A stretch of DNA of 64,000 nucleotides from VXOZ01 sp965220045 (lineage in GTDB: Bacteria; Chloroflexota; UBA11872; VXOZ01), in NCBI GenBank assembly GCA_965220045.1, contig OZ244803.1:2480001-2544000 (forward strand), read 5' to 3'. This document shows positions 34,530-42,828 of the stretch, piece by piece. Made by a program: the position numbers and the translations under genes. The notes beneath the pieces were generated by a model. The model did not search any database. It worked only from the letters and a program-made list of their open reading frames with translations, and was not told the origin of the DNA. Within the stretch, counting starts at the first letter, position 1. Every line of letters begins with the position of its first letter.

Positions 34530-35663
34530 GTGGGCAACTCGCGATACCAAAACCCCATTGGTGTACTCCTGCTCGCCCTGGTGCTTCTCGTTGGTGGGTG
34601 CAGCACGGCGACTACGGAGAATACGCCATCATCGGCAGGGGCTACCTCGGCTGCGAGCCAGGCCGCATCCGTCGTTACCCGGCCGGAGTTTGACGCCACA
34701 GGAGACATTCGTACCATCGTGCAGGACGTCGTAAGCCAGGTGCGGCCGGCGGTGGTGCAGGTAGCGAACGAGCAGACCCGGCAAGGGCCCAACGGCGATC
34801 CGCTGCTGGTGCCTTTGGGAACAGGCTCCGGGTTCATCATCGATGCTGCCGGGCACATCATCACCAATGATCACGTTGTCGCCGACGCCGAGCGGCTTAC
34901 CGTCTCCCTGCCGGACGGACGGTTGTTTCGGGCGGAAACCGTCGGCCGCGACCCCCGCACCGATCTGGCAGTCATCAAGATCACAGGCAACGATCTCCCG
35001 GTTGTCCCACTGGGAACCTCGCAAGACCTGGCAATTGGGCAGTGGGTAATCGCGATCGGCAACGCCCTCGGCTTGCCCGGCGGCCCGACGGTAACGGTCG
35101 GCGTGGTGAGCGCCGTCGGCCGCACCGCGCGCCCCGACGAGACGTTCCTCTTCGACCTCATACAAACCGACGCGGCGATCAATCCCGGTAATTCCGGCGG
35201 ACCGCTGATTGACCTGGCCGGACGCGTCATCGGCATCAACACGCTTGGCGCCGGTCTCGTCAGGCCTGGGTTGCAGGCGCAAGGCATCGGCTTTGCAATC
35301 GCCATCGATACCGCCAAGCCGCTCACGCAGCAGATCATCGACACCGGCAGAGTCGAGCATCCGTACCTTGGGGTGGGCCTGGTTTACAACAACCCCATTT
35401 TCGCGGCGCAAGACGGACTGCCCAACGTTGCGGGCGCCGTGATCCTGCAGGTGGAAGCAGGGAGTCCCGCCGCTAAGGCCGGTCTCGCACCGCAGGACAT
35501 CATCACCGCGGCGGACAATGAAGAGCTTGTAGACGAGAGCACACTCTACCGCATCCTGTCGCGCCGCAAGCCGGGAGATACACTGAGGTTGACCGTGCTG
35601 CGCGGCGATGAGTCACGTGAGATTGCGTTAGCGCTCGGCGTGTTCCCCGATTCGCCCCAGTAG
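34530..35663 (+). CDS. Lipoprotein trypsin-like serine protease with PDZ domain (HtrA/DegP family)
   Basis: A 377-residue secreted quality-control protease. The start is GTG at 34530: GGAGG is 6 nt upstream, and this start gives a textbook lipoprotein signal peptide ending LLALVLLVGG|C, whereas ATG at 34485 would add a poorly supported leader. The protease domain has His in ITNDHVVADA, Asp in RTDLAVIKI and Ser in NPGNSGGPLIDL, all intact. A C-terminal PDZ domain (about 270-370) has PAAKAGLAPQDIITAADNEE. It is the second HtrA-type protease in 5 kb. It should act on unfolded extracytoplasmic proteins. Confidence 0.92.
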   Translation: MGNSRYQNPIGVLLLALVLLVGGCSTATTENTPSSAGATSAASQAASVVTRPEFDATGDIRTIVQDVVSQVRPAVVQVANEQTRQGPNGDPLLVPLGTGSGFIIDAAGHIITNDHVVADAERLTVSLPDGRLFRAETVGRDPRTDLAVIKITGNDLPVVPLGTSQDLAIGQWVIAIGNALGLPGGPTVTVGVVSAVGRTARPDETFLFDLIQTDAAINPGNSGGPLIDLAGRVIGINTLGAGLVRPGLQAQGIGFAIAIDTAKPLTQQIIDTGRVEHPYLGVGLVYNNPIFAAQDGLPNVAGAVILQVEAGSPAAKAGLAPQDIITAADNEELVDESTLYRILSRRKPGDTLRLTVLRGDESREIALALGVFPDSPQ

Positions 35664-35779
35664 CGATGGCGTGCTGCAGTATCCAGCCGCAGCGTGCTGG
35701 AACCGACCAGTAGCCGTAGGATTCGGACGTAGGCTGCCTGTGCACCGCCCACGCATCTAAGCCGACAGGAACGGTTGCG

Positions 35780-36958
35780 CTACCAACGCGGCCGCATGGG
35801 CAGCCAACTCGGGTCGCGCTCCTGCATGGCACTCACGTCGTCTCTGCCTGCCGCCTGGTTCTGCAGGTAGCGCTCGTGGGCCCCCTGCAAGCGGTCGTCG
35901 TCCACCTCCACGCCCAGCCCCGGGTCCTCCGGCACGGGAAACGCCCCGTCGACGAATTGCAGCGGCGCGCCGGCCACAATGTCGTCCTCCTCATTCCACG
36001 GATAGTGCGTATCCGAGGCGTAGATGAGATTCGGGGCCGCGGCCGCCCAGTGGGTCATTGCCGCCAGCGAGATGCCGGTGTGGCTATTGCTGTGTTGCGA
36101 AACGCCGAGCCGGAAGGTCTCGCAGATCTTCGCCATTTGCAGTGATGCCAGCATGCCGCCCCAGTGGTGGTGGTCGCCCAGCACCACCTGCACGGCGTCC
36201 ATCGCGACGGCCGGCGCAATGTGCGGAAAGGCCGTGACGACCATGTTCGTCGAGAGCGGAATAGGCGTGGCCTGCGCCACCGCCGCCATGCCCGCCAGGT
36301 CCGGCGCCGGGTCCTCCAGATACTCCAGGTCCAGGTCTTCCACCCAGCTTGCGAAGCGAATGCTCGTCTCCACCGACCAGATAGCATTGGGGTCGATGCG
36401 CAACTCGTGATCGGGGAAGCGGTTGCGGAGCTGGAGCATGGTCTCCGCTTCCTCTGCGGGGGGCAGAACCCCGCCTTTGAGCTTGAGCGTTTGAAAGCCG
36501 TAGCGCTCCACGAACGTCACCGCCTGCGCCACAAGCTGCTCCGGGCTCATGGCCTCGCCCCAGTCGTCGTCGCCGTCGTACTTGTAGAAGAGATACGCCG
36601 AGTAGTCCACGGCATCGCGGACCTTGCCGCCGAGCACGTCGCAGACCGGCCGCCCGGTCTCCTTGCCGAGCAGATCGAGCATGGCGGTCTCATAGGCGGC
36701 AAAGACGCCCGGACTATTGACGAGAATGCGCGTGCGGTTGAACTGCGCCGGATCCTGGCCGATCACGACCTTGGCGGCGCCTTGCAGCTTCCCGAGAATC
36801 TCCTCGCCGCCGTACGTCTCGCCCCAGCCCACGCAGCCGTCGTCGGTCTCAAGCCGCACGATCGAGCGCAGCGCGACCGGCTCGTGCACGCCCCAGGAAT
36901 TGCGCAACGGGGGATCGCCTATGGCGATTGGAATGACGTGAACATCTACAATTCGCAT
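35780..36958 (-). CDS. Enolase-superfamily dehydratase, glucarate-dehydratase-like
   Basis: A 392-residue mandelate racemase/muconate lactonizing enzyme family protein. The N-terminal capping domain starts MRIVDVHVIPIAIGDPP. The barrel has the KxK base in LKLKGG, metal ligands in RIDPNAIW and LEYLEDPAPD, Asn in LSTNMVVT, the DHHHWGG segment and the base His in SQHSNSHTGISL. These are the signatures of the glucarate dehydratase subgroup, which dehydrates D-glucarate to a keto-deoxy acid. The residues look complete; the exact sugar acid is not certain. AAGGAG precedes the ATG at 36958. It fits the carbohydrate theme of the neighbouring Gfo/Idh genes. Confidence 0.9.
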   Translation of the reverse strand: MRIVDVHVIPIAIGDPPLRNSWGVHEPVALRSIVRLETDDGCVGWGETYGGEEILGKLQGAAKVVIGQDPAQFNRTRILVNSPGVFAAYETAMLDLLGKETGRPVCDVLGGKVRDAVDYSAYLFYKYDGDDDWGEAMSPEQLVAQAVTFVERYGFQTLKLKGGVLPPAEEAETMLQLRNRFPDHELRIDPNAIWSVETSIRFASWVEDLDLEYLEDPAPDLAGMAAVAQATPIPLSTNMVVTAFPHIAPAVAMDAVQVVLGDHHHWGGMLASLQMAKICETFRLGVSQHSNSHTGISLAAMTHWAAAAPNLIYASDTHYPWNEEDDIVAGAPLQFVDGAFPVPEDPGLGVEVDDDRLQGAHERYLQNQAAGRDDVSAMQERDPSWLPMRPRW

Positions 36959-37300
36959 TGATTGTTGCTCCTTATGCAGACTGCGTGCACGTGCGTAGTT
37001 GGTTCGAGGAATCCACATCGACCGGCTATGCCAAAGGTAGCGTAGGTTTGCAACCTGCGCAATCCTACTGTGATGCGGGACAATTGCGCCAATCCGTGGA
37101 CTTGAGCACAGGTTACAAACCTGTGCTACCGCTTGCCCCAATGGTCTTTGCTCCATCGTTGCGCGGGGGCTTGTCCCCCGCTTCTGCGTTTCCCGCGCAG
37201 CGGGATTCTCTATCACCCTGCCCTTCCGCCCGGGCTTGTTCCCACTCGTACGCGCCGGGGAGCACACGCGGCCAAGATGGATTCCCGCCTGCGCGGGAAT
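36959..37300. other. Intergenic region rich in palindromic repeats
   Basis: No gene. It holds degenerate copies of the GGTTTGCAACCTGCGC family near 37045-37070 and, from 37158, the first copy of a roughly 170-bp composite repeat that ends in ATTCCCGCCTGCGCGGGAAT, where the IS element begins. Confidence 0.6.
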
Positions 37301-38360
37301 TGTAAGTGTCAGGTAATTCGTTGACAGATCTGGTAGAACATTGATGAGTGTCAATCACCAGATCTGGAGGCAACTGATGCGGGATAATAGTAGTGACAAG
37401 ACCATTGAACGGAACCTCATGCAGAAGTGGCGTTTCCTCATCGCCGAGTACGAACGGGTCAAGGCCAAGCAGCATCCCCAGTTCCGCTTCCTGCAGGACT
37501 TCTATGCGTTCCATGGTACCAGTCGCCAGACCTTCGCCAAGTACTACAACCGTTTTCTGCAACTGCGCAGCGACGACGCCCTGCTGCCGCGCAAGCGCGG
37601 CCCCAAGTGGAAGAGCCGCCGCACCTTGCCCTACATCGAGCAGAAGGTGCTGGAGCAGCGCCGCAAGGGTATCAACCGCTATGAGATCTGTGCCATACTC
37701 AAACCGGTACTCAAAGCGCACACACCCTCACCCTCGACCATCTACGCCATTAGCAAGCGCCATGGGCTCAACCGTCTGAAACCGGCCATGAAACAAGCCA
37801 AGCGCACCATCATCAAGACCCGCGCGGGCGAACTGGGGCATCTGGACTGCCATTACCTCAGCCGCGACCTGCTCCTGGACAGCTCCCAGCGCTACTACCT
37901 GGTCTCCGTGCTCGATGCCTGCACCCGTCTGGCTTGGGCTGAAGTGGTGCCTGACCTCAAGAGCCTCAGCGTCATGTTCGCCGCGCTCAAGAGCATCAAC
38001 CTGCTCAACGTTGAGTACGGCATCCAGTTCGAAGCCATCCTCACCGATAACGGTCCTGAGGTGGCGGCACGCACGAAACCGGCGCAGCATCCCTTCGAGC
38101 GCATGCTGCTGGAGCTCGGCATCAAACACCGCTACACCCGGCCCTACCGACCCCAGACCAACGGCAAGATCGAACGCTTCTGGCGGACCCTGAACGACGA
38201 CCTGATCGAAGGCACGACGTTCGAGAACCTGACGGAGTTCCAAAACGAACTGATGCAATACCTCCTGTACTACAACACGGAAAGACCACACCAAGGCCTG
38301 AAGGGGCATACGCCTCTTCAAGCTCTGCAAAATCTGTCAACGAATTAGTCAACATTTACA
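37301..38360 (+). mobile_element. Insertion sequence, IS481-like, complete, 1060 bp
   Basis: Inverted terminal repeats of about 33 bp: left TGTAAGTGTCAGGTAATTCG and right, read inward, TGTAAATGTTGACTAATTCG, both continuing TTGACAGAT. Flanking target duplication GGAAT at 37296-37300 and 38361-38365. One intact transposase gene lies inside. A related 291-bp deletion derivative is found at 55957. Confidence 0.92.
37377..38348 (+). CDS. DDE transposase (rve integrase core, IS481-like)
   Basis: A 323-residue transposase. The N-terminal helical DNA-binding region is followed by a basic linker (RKRGPKWKSRRTL). The rve core has D in LGHLDCHYLS, D in ILTDNGPEV and E in NGKIERFWRTLND, followed by NTERPHQGLKGHTPLQAL. 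The ATG at 37377 is preceded by GGAGG; an earlier TTG/ATG near 37341 has no such site. It is in frame throughout and is only distantly related to the transposase at 26250. Confidence 0.92.
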   Translation: MRDNSSDKTIERNLMQKWRFLIAEYERVKAKQHPQFRFLQDFYAFHGTSRQTFAKYYNRFLQLRSDDALLPRKRGPKWKSRRTLPYIEQKVLEQRRKGINRYEICAILKPVLKAHTPSPSTIYAISKRHGLNRLKPAMKQAKRTIIKTRAGELGHLDCHYLSRDLLLDSSQRYYLVSVLDACTRLAWAEVVPDLKSLSVMFAALKSINLLNVEYGIQFEAILTDNGPEVAARTKPAQHPFERMLLELGIKHRYTRPYRPQTNGKIERFWRTLNDDLIEGTTFENLTEFQNELMQYLLYYNTERPHQGLKGHTPLQALQNLSTN

Positions 38361-38633
38361 GGAATGACGGTCAACCTGCCACCTCCAACTGCGTTGCGGG
38401 AGGACTTGCCCCCGCCTCTGCGTTTCCCGCGCAGCGAGCTTCTCTATCGCCCTGCCATTCCGCCCGGGCTTGTTCCGCACGCGCTTGCGGGGAGCTCGCG
38501 CGGCCACGATGGATTCCCGCCTGCGCGGGAATGACGGTCAACTTGCCACCTCCGACTGCCTTGCGCGGGGGCTTGTTCCCCGCCTCTCACCGTAAACTGC
38601 AAACCCCATCCTTGACGAGGCGATCCAGTTGCG

Positions 38634-39500
38634 TTAGAGCACTGACGACAGATCCACCCGCTCGCCGGTCTCGCCGGACTGCTTTGCCGCCACCAACATG
38701 CCGATGATCTCCAGCATTTCCTCGTGGGGAATGGGATTCTCGCGAGTCTGGATCATGCGCACCACATTGCGCATCTGCTCGGCGTAGAAAAAGCTGGCGT
38801 CGCGCACGGAAATCTCAGCGGTTCCTTCCGTGCCGTACACGTTTAGCAGGAAGCCGTAGCGCGCCGTGCGGATGATCTGCATGGTGACCGCGCGGCCGTC
38901 GGCGTAGCGCACGTGGACGAGATCGTATTCGTCGGTGTACTCGTTGCGCACCCAGTCGATGCCGGGCCCCATGACCGTGTAGAAGAGTTCCGCCGCGTGG
39001 ATGCCGTAGTAGACCAGTTCATTCGGCCCGGTGGCCACGGCGACGCGCGTCTCGCCCACCAGCTCCTTTTCCTGTGCCTTGAAGTCTATGACCTCACGGG
39101 CGTAGCGGAGCGCCGACGACGACATGAGCGGCGTGTTGTGCGCCTGCGCCAGCCGCACCATCTCCTTGGCGTGGTCGATGCCCAGCGCAAAGGGTTTATC
39201 CACAAACGTCGGCACGCCGGCCTCCAGGTACGGTCGCGCCAGTTCCAGGTGGGTGTCGCCGGGGTCTTCGAGCACGAGCACGCCGTCGGCCTTGCCGATG
39301 GCCGCGGTCGGCTCGTCGAGCACCATATCCAACCCGTGCTCGGCCACAAACTCTTCCGCCGCCGCGCGGTCGCGGTCCCAGAGCATGGAGATGCGTGCGA
39401 CCCCGTTCAGGCCTTCTCCGTTCGGATTCTCTTTGTTGATCAATTCTGAGAATGAACGCGGATGCTGCGGACTGAGTCCGATGATGGCAAGATCGAGCAT
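38634..39500 (-). CDS. Gfo/Idh/MocA-like oxidoreductase with atypical nucleotide-binding turn
   Basis: A 288-residue protein. The start at 39500 has AAGGAAGG upstream; the ORF extends 6 codons further without support. It has a FVDKPFALGIDHAKEMV lysine segment and a C-terminal domain with NELVYYGIHAAELFYTVMG, as in Gfo/Idh/MocA members. The N-terminal turn, LAIIGLSPQHPRSF, lacks the usual GxGxxG. It is also shorter than the other five members. It may bind cofactor differently or be a divergent paralog. It lies alone on the minus strand next to an IS element. Confidence 0.8.
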   Translation of the reverse strand: MLDLAIIGLSPQHPRSFSELINKENPNGEGLNGVARISMLWDRDRAAAEEFVAEHGLDMVLDEPTAAIGKADGVLVLEDPGDTHLELARPYLEAGVPTFVDKPFALGIDHAKEMVRLAQAHNTPLMSSSALRYAREVIDFKAQEKELVGETRVAVATGPNELVYYGIHAAELFYTVMGPGIDWVRNEYTDEYDLVHVRYADGRAVTMQIIRTARYGFLLNVYGTEGTAEISVRDASFFYAEQMRNVVRMIQTRENPIPHEEMLEIIGMLVAAKQSGETGERVDLSSVL

Positions 39501-39958
39501 AGAGCGCCTTCCTTTCACTCAGTAATGACGGCTTCGCATTGACCCTATGATACTGCAACGCGAAGACTCTATGAGTAGATGCAATGTGGTAAGTTGCGGA
39601 CTCGTCAGGCCATGCGATCCAGCGCCACCCACACTCACCGTCTCCCATCATGCGTTCGCGCCCATACCTACCCGGCGCGTCCTCCGCTGAATATGGCCGG
39701 CTCGACAGCAATATCGCAGGATTTCACCGTCTCCGAACACAATCGACGCAATCCCTGATATCACGTAGGGGCACGATATATCGTGCCCCTACCCATTTGC
39801 GCATCCCGCAGTCGCCAGCTACCACGACTAACATAGTCGCAGCTTGCGTTCATGGCCATGCTCCAGAAGTCTTGACTAAGCCCAATTGCCATGCGATCAG
39901 CCGCCTTGACGGGGTCTTTAACCATGTCCCGGCATTTCAGGATGTAGCCCCTATGCAG
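39501..39958. other. Intergenic region, 458 bp, no gene
   Basis: Nothing coding is supported on either strand. The only clear structure is the palindrome at 39765-39792. Oxidoreductase and methyltransferase transcripts both run leftward through or from this region. Confidence 0.55.
39765..39792. repeat. Perfect 28-bp palindromic repeat
   Basis: The arms are GTAGGGGCACGATA and its exact reverse complement. A second copy with one changed base lies inside the DUF2851 gene at 49226-49253. Confidence 0.85.
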
Positions 39959-40702
39959 TCAACCTCCCAGCCCCGCCTTTTCGTAGACGGACACGTGGGC
40001 GCCACTCTGTGACGTAAACGGCGCGCGTTGCCAGTCGCCCCACCGCTGGCGGAGACGGAGGCCGGCCAGGCGCGCCATCAAGTCCAACTCCGACGGCCAC
40101 ACGTAGCGTAGTCGACCGGGATTCATGCGGATGCCGCCTTCCGTGAGATGCAAGTGGCGAAATTCAATGAGTTGGTTTACGGCGTCGTGGATCGATACAT
40201 CCAGCCGCACAGACTTCAGATCTGGCAGGCTAGCCCGCAGGTGTTGGTTTTCATCGTAGCGGGCAACGTCCGGGACAAAGGCGTGCACCAGAAAAACGCC
40301 GCACTCGTCCAGATGGGACGCGACGTTTGCGAAGCACCGGACTTGCTCCTCCTGGCTTGTGAGCATGAGGAAGGTGTTGTTAGTGACGAAGACGAGTTTG
40401 TAGGTACCTGCCACCGCAACATCTGCCATATCTCCGACAATCACCGGCAGCGCCTCGCCGCCTGCCTTGGCGCGGAGTTCATCCACCATCGCTGTAGAAG
40501 CCTTGATCCCGTGCACCTCGACGCCGCGCGCCGCCAGTGGCAGCGCGAACGTCCCCGTACCAATCCCCAGTTCCAGCGCCCGGCCGCCTGCCGCCAGCTC
40601 TGCGAGCATGTCGACGCGTACCGCTACGTTGGCCGGTTTATAGAATTCATCGTACACGCCGGCGATGCGGTCTCCATAGGTTGCAGACGAGTATTCATTC
40701 AC
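39959..40702 (-). CDS. Class I SAM-dependent methyltransferase
   Basis: A 247-residue Rossmann-like methyltransferase. Motif I is ALELGIGTGTFALPLAARGV (residues 42-61) and the acidic/strand-2 region is VHGIKASTAMVDELRA. Motif II-like VGDMADV and the TYKLVFVTNNTFLMLTSQEEQ segment (post-I and motif III) follow, with a C-terminal strand pair (RYVWPSELDLMARLAGLRLR). The substrate is unknown. AAAGGAGAAGG precedes the ATG. The gene lies behind a terminator and a candidate leader peptide (see 40757-40900), so its expression may be attenuated. Confidence 0.85.
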   Translation of the reverse strand: MNEYSSATYGDRIAGVYDEFYKPANVAVRVDMLAELAAGGRALELGIGTGTFALPLAARGVEVHGIKASTAMVDELRAKAGGEALPVIVGDMADVAVAGTYKLVFVTNNTFLMLTSQEEQVRCFANVASHLDECGVFLVHAFVPDVARYDENQHLRASLPDLKSVRLDVSIHDAVNQLIEFRHLHLTEGGIRMNPGRLRYVWPSELDLMARLAGLRLRQRWGDWQRAPFTSQSGAHVSVYEKAGLGG

Positions 40703-40756
40703 GACCTTCTCCTTTCCTCAAGAACGCCCAAGCTGAATAAGCAACAAAAAACAAAA

Positions 40757-40779
40757 GACCTCCCACAGTGTGGGAGGTC
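40757..40779 (-). terminator. Rho-independent terminator in the methyltransferase leader
   Basis: Perfect stem GACCTCCCACA/TGTGGGAGGTC followed, on the minus strand, by TTTTGTTTTTTG. The T-tract exists only in the leftward direction. It lies 55 nt before the methyltransferase start and after no gene, so it is best read as a leader terminator. Confidence 0.75.
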
Positions 40780-40809
40780 CCAAAAACCCTCTTCTGTAGA
40801 GCGCGGTTG

Positions 40810-40887
40810 CTACGTCCTCCCCAATGCCCATAGCCGCGGCAGCGGTGCCGCCGCGCCGCTAGCGTTGATCGGAGAATTGTAGGCCAT
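40810..40887 (-). CDS. Candidate 25-residue leader peptide
   Basis: ATG...TAG encoding MAYNSPINASGAAAPLPRLW then ALGRT. It ends within the putative antiterminator. The nearest Shine-Dalgarno-like sequences are weak (GGAAGTGG) or far (AGGAGG about 19 nt upstream). It has one Trp and six Ala codons. It may be spurious. Confidence 0.25.
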   Translation of the reverse strand: MAYNSPINASGAAAPLPRLWALGRT

Positions 40888-41003
40888 TGCAACCACTTCC
40901 GAAGTCCTCCTACGCACAGAGGGATTGTGGCACAGGTCTCACTTGCCGGGCAACCACTCACCTTTTGCGTTGGAAGCAAGGCTACGTAGTTGCACTTGCC
41001 ATA

Positions 41004-41031
41004 TTGCCACAAACCTGATAAAGAATATACT
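41004..41031 (+). promoter_or_regulatory. Promoter for the solute-binding protein at 41111
   Basis: TTGCCA at 41004-41009, 16 bp, then TATACT at 41026-41031. An imperfect inverted repeat, CTCTCCCTTACGTATAGGGAAGAG split across 41042-41065, lies just past the start site and may be an operator. Confidence 0.5.
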
Positions 41032-41110
41032 GATACATATTCTCTCCCTTACGTATAGGGAAGAGACGGCGACGCAGCCTGTTTACGCAGTTGCGCAGAG
41101 GAGGCCAACC

Positions 41111-42508
41111 ATGCGTACCTCAAGACGGCGATTACTCGGTACCGGTATCGGCTTTGCGGGCAGTGCGGTCCTGCTGGCCGCCTGCGGCACAGCCGCGGCG
41201 CCCATGGAAGAGGCGCCCAAGGAAGCCGCGCCGGAGGCCAAGGAAGAGGAAAAACCCGCGGCGCCCATGGAGGCGAAAGAGGTCGTCTACTGGTCGCTCA
41301 CGTCTTCGTGGGGTTCCTTCAACGAGGAGATCGGCGCGGAGCTCGTGGCGGAGTTCAACGAGACCTTCGAGGCCTACAACGTCACCACCGTTCCCAAGTC
41401 CGGCAGGGACAATCGCGACACCCTGCCCGCGGCGGTAGCCGGCGGCGCGGCGCCCGATATGGCGTTCCAGGACCGCTACATTCCCAAGACCATGGCGGTG
41501 AACGGCGTCGTGCGCGACATCACGGACATGGTCAAGATGTCCTCCATCATCAATACCGCCGACATGTGGGAGCGCATCCTCAATGACGTCACCTACCGCG
41601 GCCACCACTTCGGCCTGCCGTGGTCGGCGGACGTGCGCACCTTGTTCCTCAACAACGACGCGCTGCTCGAAGTGGGCCTGGATCCCGAAAACCCGCCCGC
41701 CTCGTGGGATGATTTCCACGAAGCCATCAATCTGACCTTCAAGAAAGACGGCGGCAATATTGCCCGTCTCGGTTTTGTGCCGTTGTGGGGCAGCGGCGGG
41801 GCGCTGGCAGGTTGGATGATTCCCTACTGGCAGCAGGGCGGCAACCTGACGTCAGCCGACGACAGCACGTCCACCATGGACAACGAGCTGATGGTGAACG
41901 CCTTCGAACATACGCTGCGCATGTACGAAGCCCAGGACGGCTACGACGCCATCCAGGAGTTCCGGGGTGAAGGCCGCCCGCAGCAGATCTTCATCGACAG
42001 CAAGCTGGCGATGTATTTCGAGATCTACGACATCCCGAACTTCCCGGACTACCGCGAGGGCTTCGCGGCGCTCAGCTACGGCCTGGCGGTGGAGCCGATC
42101 CCGCCCGGCGGCACGCCCGCCACCTACGGCGGCGGCGGTTCCAAGGTGCTGCCGAACGCTTCGGCCAATCCTGAAGGCGCGTTCGCGTTCCTGGAGTGGC
42201 TCTACGATACGCCGCAAGAGTTGCGCTTCAACGATGAGAAGGGGCGCATCCCGGTGCAGCAGGCCATCGCGAACAGCCCCGAGTGGACCAAGGACGACCC
42301 GCTGCGCTTGCAGGCCGCAATCGAGATGGCCGGCGCGCACTGGGTGGTGACCGCCCCCGGCGGCATCCAGATCCTCGGCCTGCACGTGGCGCTGCCGCGC
42401 ACCATCTACCAGGGCGAAAAGACCATCCAGGAAGCTATCGCCGAGACCAACGAGCAGACCCAGATCGTCCTGGACGAGACGCTCGCCAACTCGGTGCTGG
42501 ATTTCTAG
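41111..42508 (+). CDS. Extracellular solute-binding lipoprotein of an ABC importer (sugar type)
   Basis: A 465-residue family 1 solute-binding protein. The signal has a twin-arginine-like MRTSRRRLLGTGIGFAG and a lipobox (LLAAC), so it should be a Tat- or Sec-exported lipoprotein. An Ala/Pro/Glu linker follows. The binding domain has VVYWSLTSSWGSF, APDMAFQDRYIPK, HFGLPWSADVRTLFLNNDAL and NPEGAFAFLEWLYDTPQE, typical of sugar-binding members. GAGGAGG precedes the ATG. No permease or ATPase gene is nearby. It shares its layout with the binding protein at 46799. Confidence 0.9.
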   Translation: MRTSRRRLLGTGIGFAGSAVLLAACGTAAAPMEEAPKEAAPEAKEEEKPAAPMEAKEVVYWSLTSSWGSFNEEIGAELVAEFNETFEAYNVTTVPKSGRDNRDTLPAAVAGGAAPDMAFQDRYIPKTMAVNGVVRDITDMVKMSSIINTADMWERILNDVTYRGHHFGLPWSADVRTLFLNNDALLEVGLDPENPPASWDDFHEAINLTFKKDGGNIARLGFVPLWGSGGALAGWMIPYWQQGGNLTSADDSTSTMDNELMVNAFEHTLRMYEAQDGYDAIQEFRGEGRPQQIFIDSKLAMYFEIYDIPNFPDYREGFAALSYGLAVEPIPPGGTPATYGGGGSKVLPNASANPEGAFAFLEWLYDTPQELRFNDEKGRIPVQQAIANSPEWTKDDPLRLQAAIEMAGAHWVVTAPGGIQILGLHVALPRTIYQGEKTIQEAIAETNEQTQIVLDETLANSVLDF

Positions 42509-42582
42509 GCGGAGCACACCGTCATTGGGAGCGCGGCCACGGTGTGGTCAGGGGTGTTGTTCCCAACGGAGCGTTGCTAACA

Positions 42583-42611
42583 GAAAGGGCAATCCACCGG
42601 GTTGCCCTTTC
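42583..42611 (+). terminator. Hairpin after the first solute-binding protein gene
   Basis: A 10-bp stem, GAAAGGGCAA/TTGCCCTTTC, 74 bp after the stop. No strong T-run follows, so termination is probable but weak. Confidence 0.5.
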
Positions 42612-42624
42612 CCGCGTCAATTGG

Positions 42625-42645
42625 GCGCAGGTTGCAAACCTGCGC
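42625..42645. repeat. Palindromic repeat GCGCAGGTTGCAAACCTGCGC family
   Basis: Nine-bp perfect arms GCGCAGGTT/AACCTGCGC around GCA. Degenerate copies are near 37045-37070 and 50185-50205. The remainder of 42509-42828 shows no gene. Confidence 0.65.
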
Positions 42646-42828
42646 TACCGGCAGTGGAGCGTCCCGGACTCATCCAAGGCGGTGACGCCCACCAAGCAGC
42701 GTGACGCTTCCCGTGTGCGAGCCAACGCACCCGCTTCTGCCCTGTCCACCTTGACAGCGAGCCGCGAATACGCTGTACTGTAGCCACGAATTGTAAGACG
42801 TTTTAGTGAAACTCTGGGAGGACTTGCG

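Larger units (their letters stand above)
37158..38600. repeat. About 170-bp composite repeat, 2-3 tandem copies, interrupted by the IS
   Basis: Copies start at 37158, 38393 and 38560 (partial). Each starts with a TTGCG(C)GGG GC-hairpin and contains TGCGTTTCCCGCGCAGCG, CCGCCCGGGCTTGTTCC and GGATTCCCGCCTGCGCGGGA, then GACGGTCAAC(C/T)TGCCACCTCC. Removing the IS and one target duplication restores a period of 167-170 bp. Confidence 0.75.
40757..40900 (-). promoter_or_regulatory. Putative transcription attenuator of the methyltransferase gene
   Basis: On the minus strand, GGGGAGGAC (40822-40814) closely matches the 3' arm of the terminator (TGTGGGAGGTC) and can pair with its 5' arm (CCTCCC), so antiterminator and terminator exclude each other. 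A 25-codon ORF ends at 40810, on the antiterminator. The TAGCAACCGCG after it resembles a T-box core but lacks the canonical TGG. Confidence 0.4.

Noticed and set aside
40757..40830. Canonical T-box riboswitch
   Set aside because: TAGCAACCGCG lacks the TGGN bulge that pairs with the tRNA end, and no specifier stem was recognised.
40920..40945. Cobalamin riboswitch (GTGAGACCTGTGCC resembles a B12 box)
   Set aside because: The other conserved B12 elements are absent and the spacing to the terminator does not fit.
40695..41012. 105-residue minus-strand ORF
   Set aside because: It reads through the terminator and leader in a frame without a ribosome-binding site or homology features.
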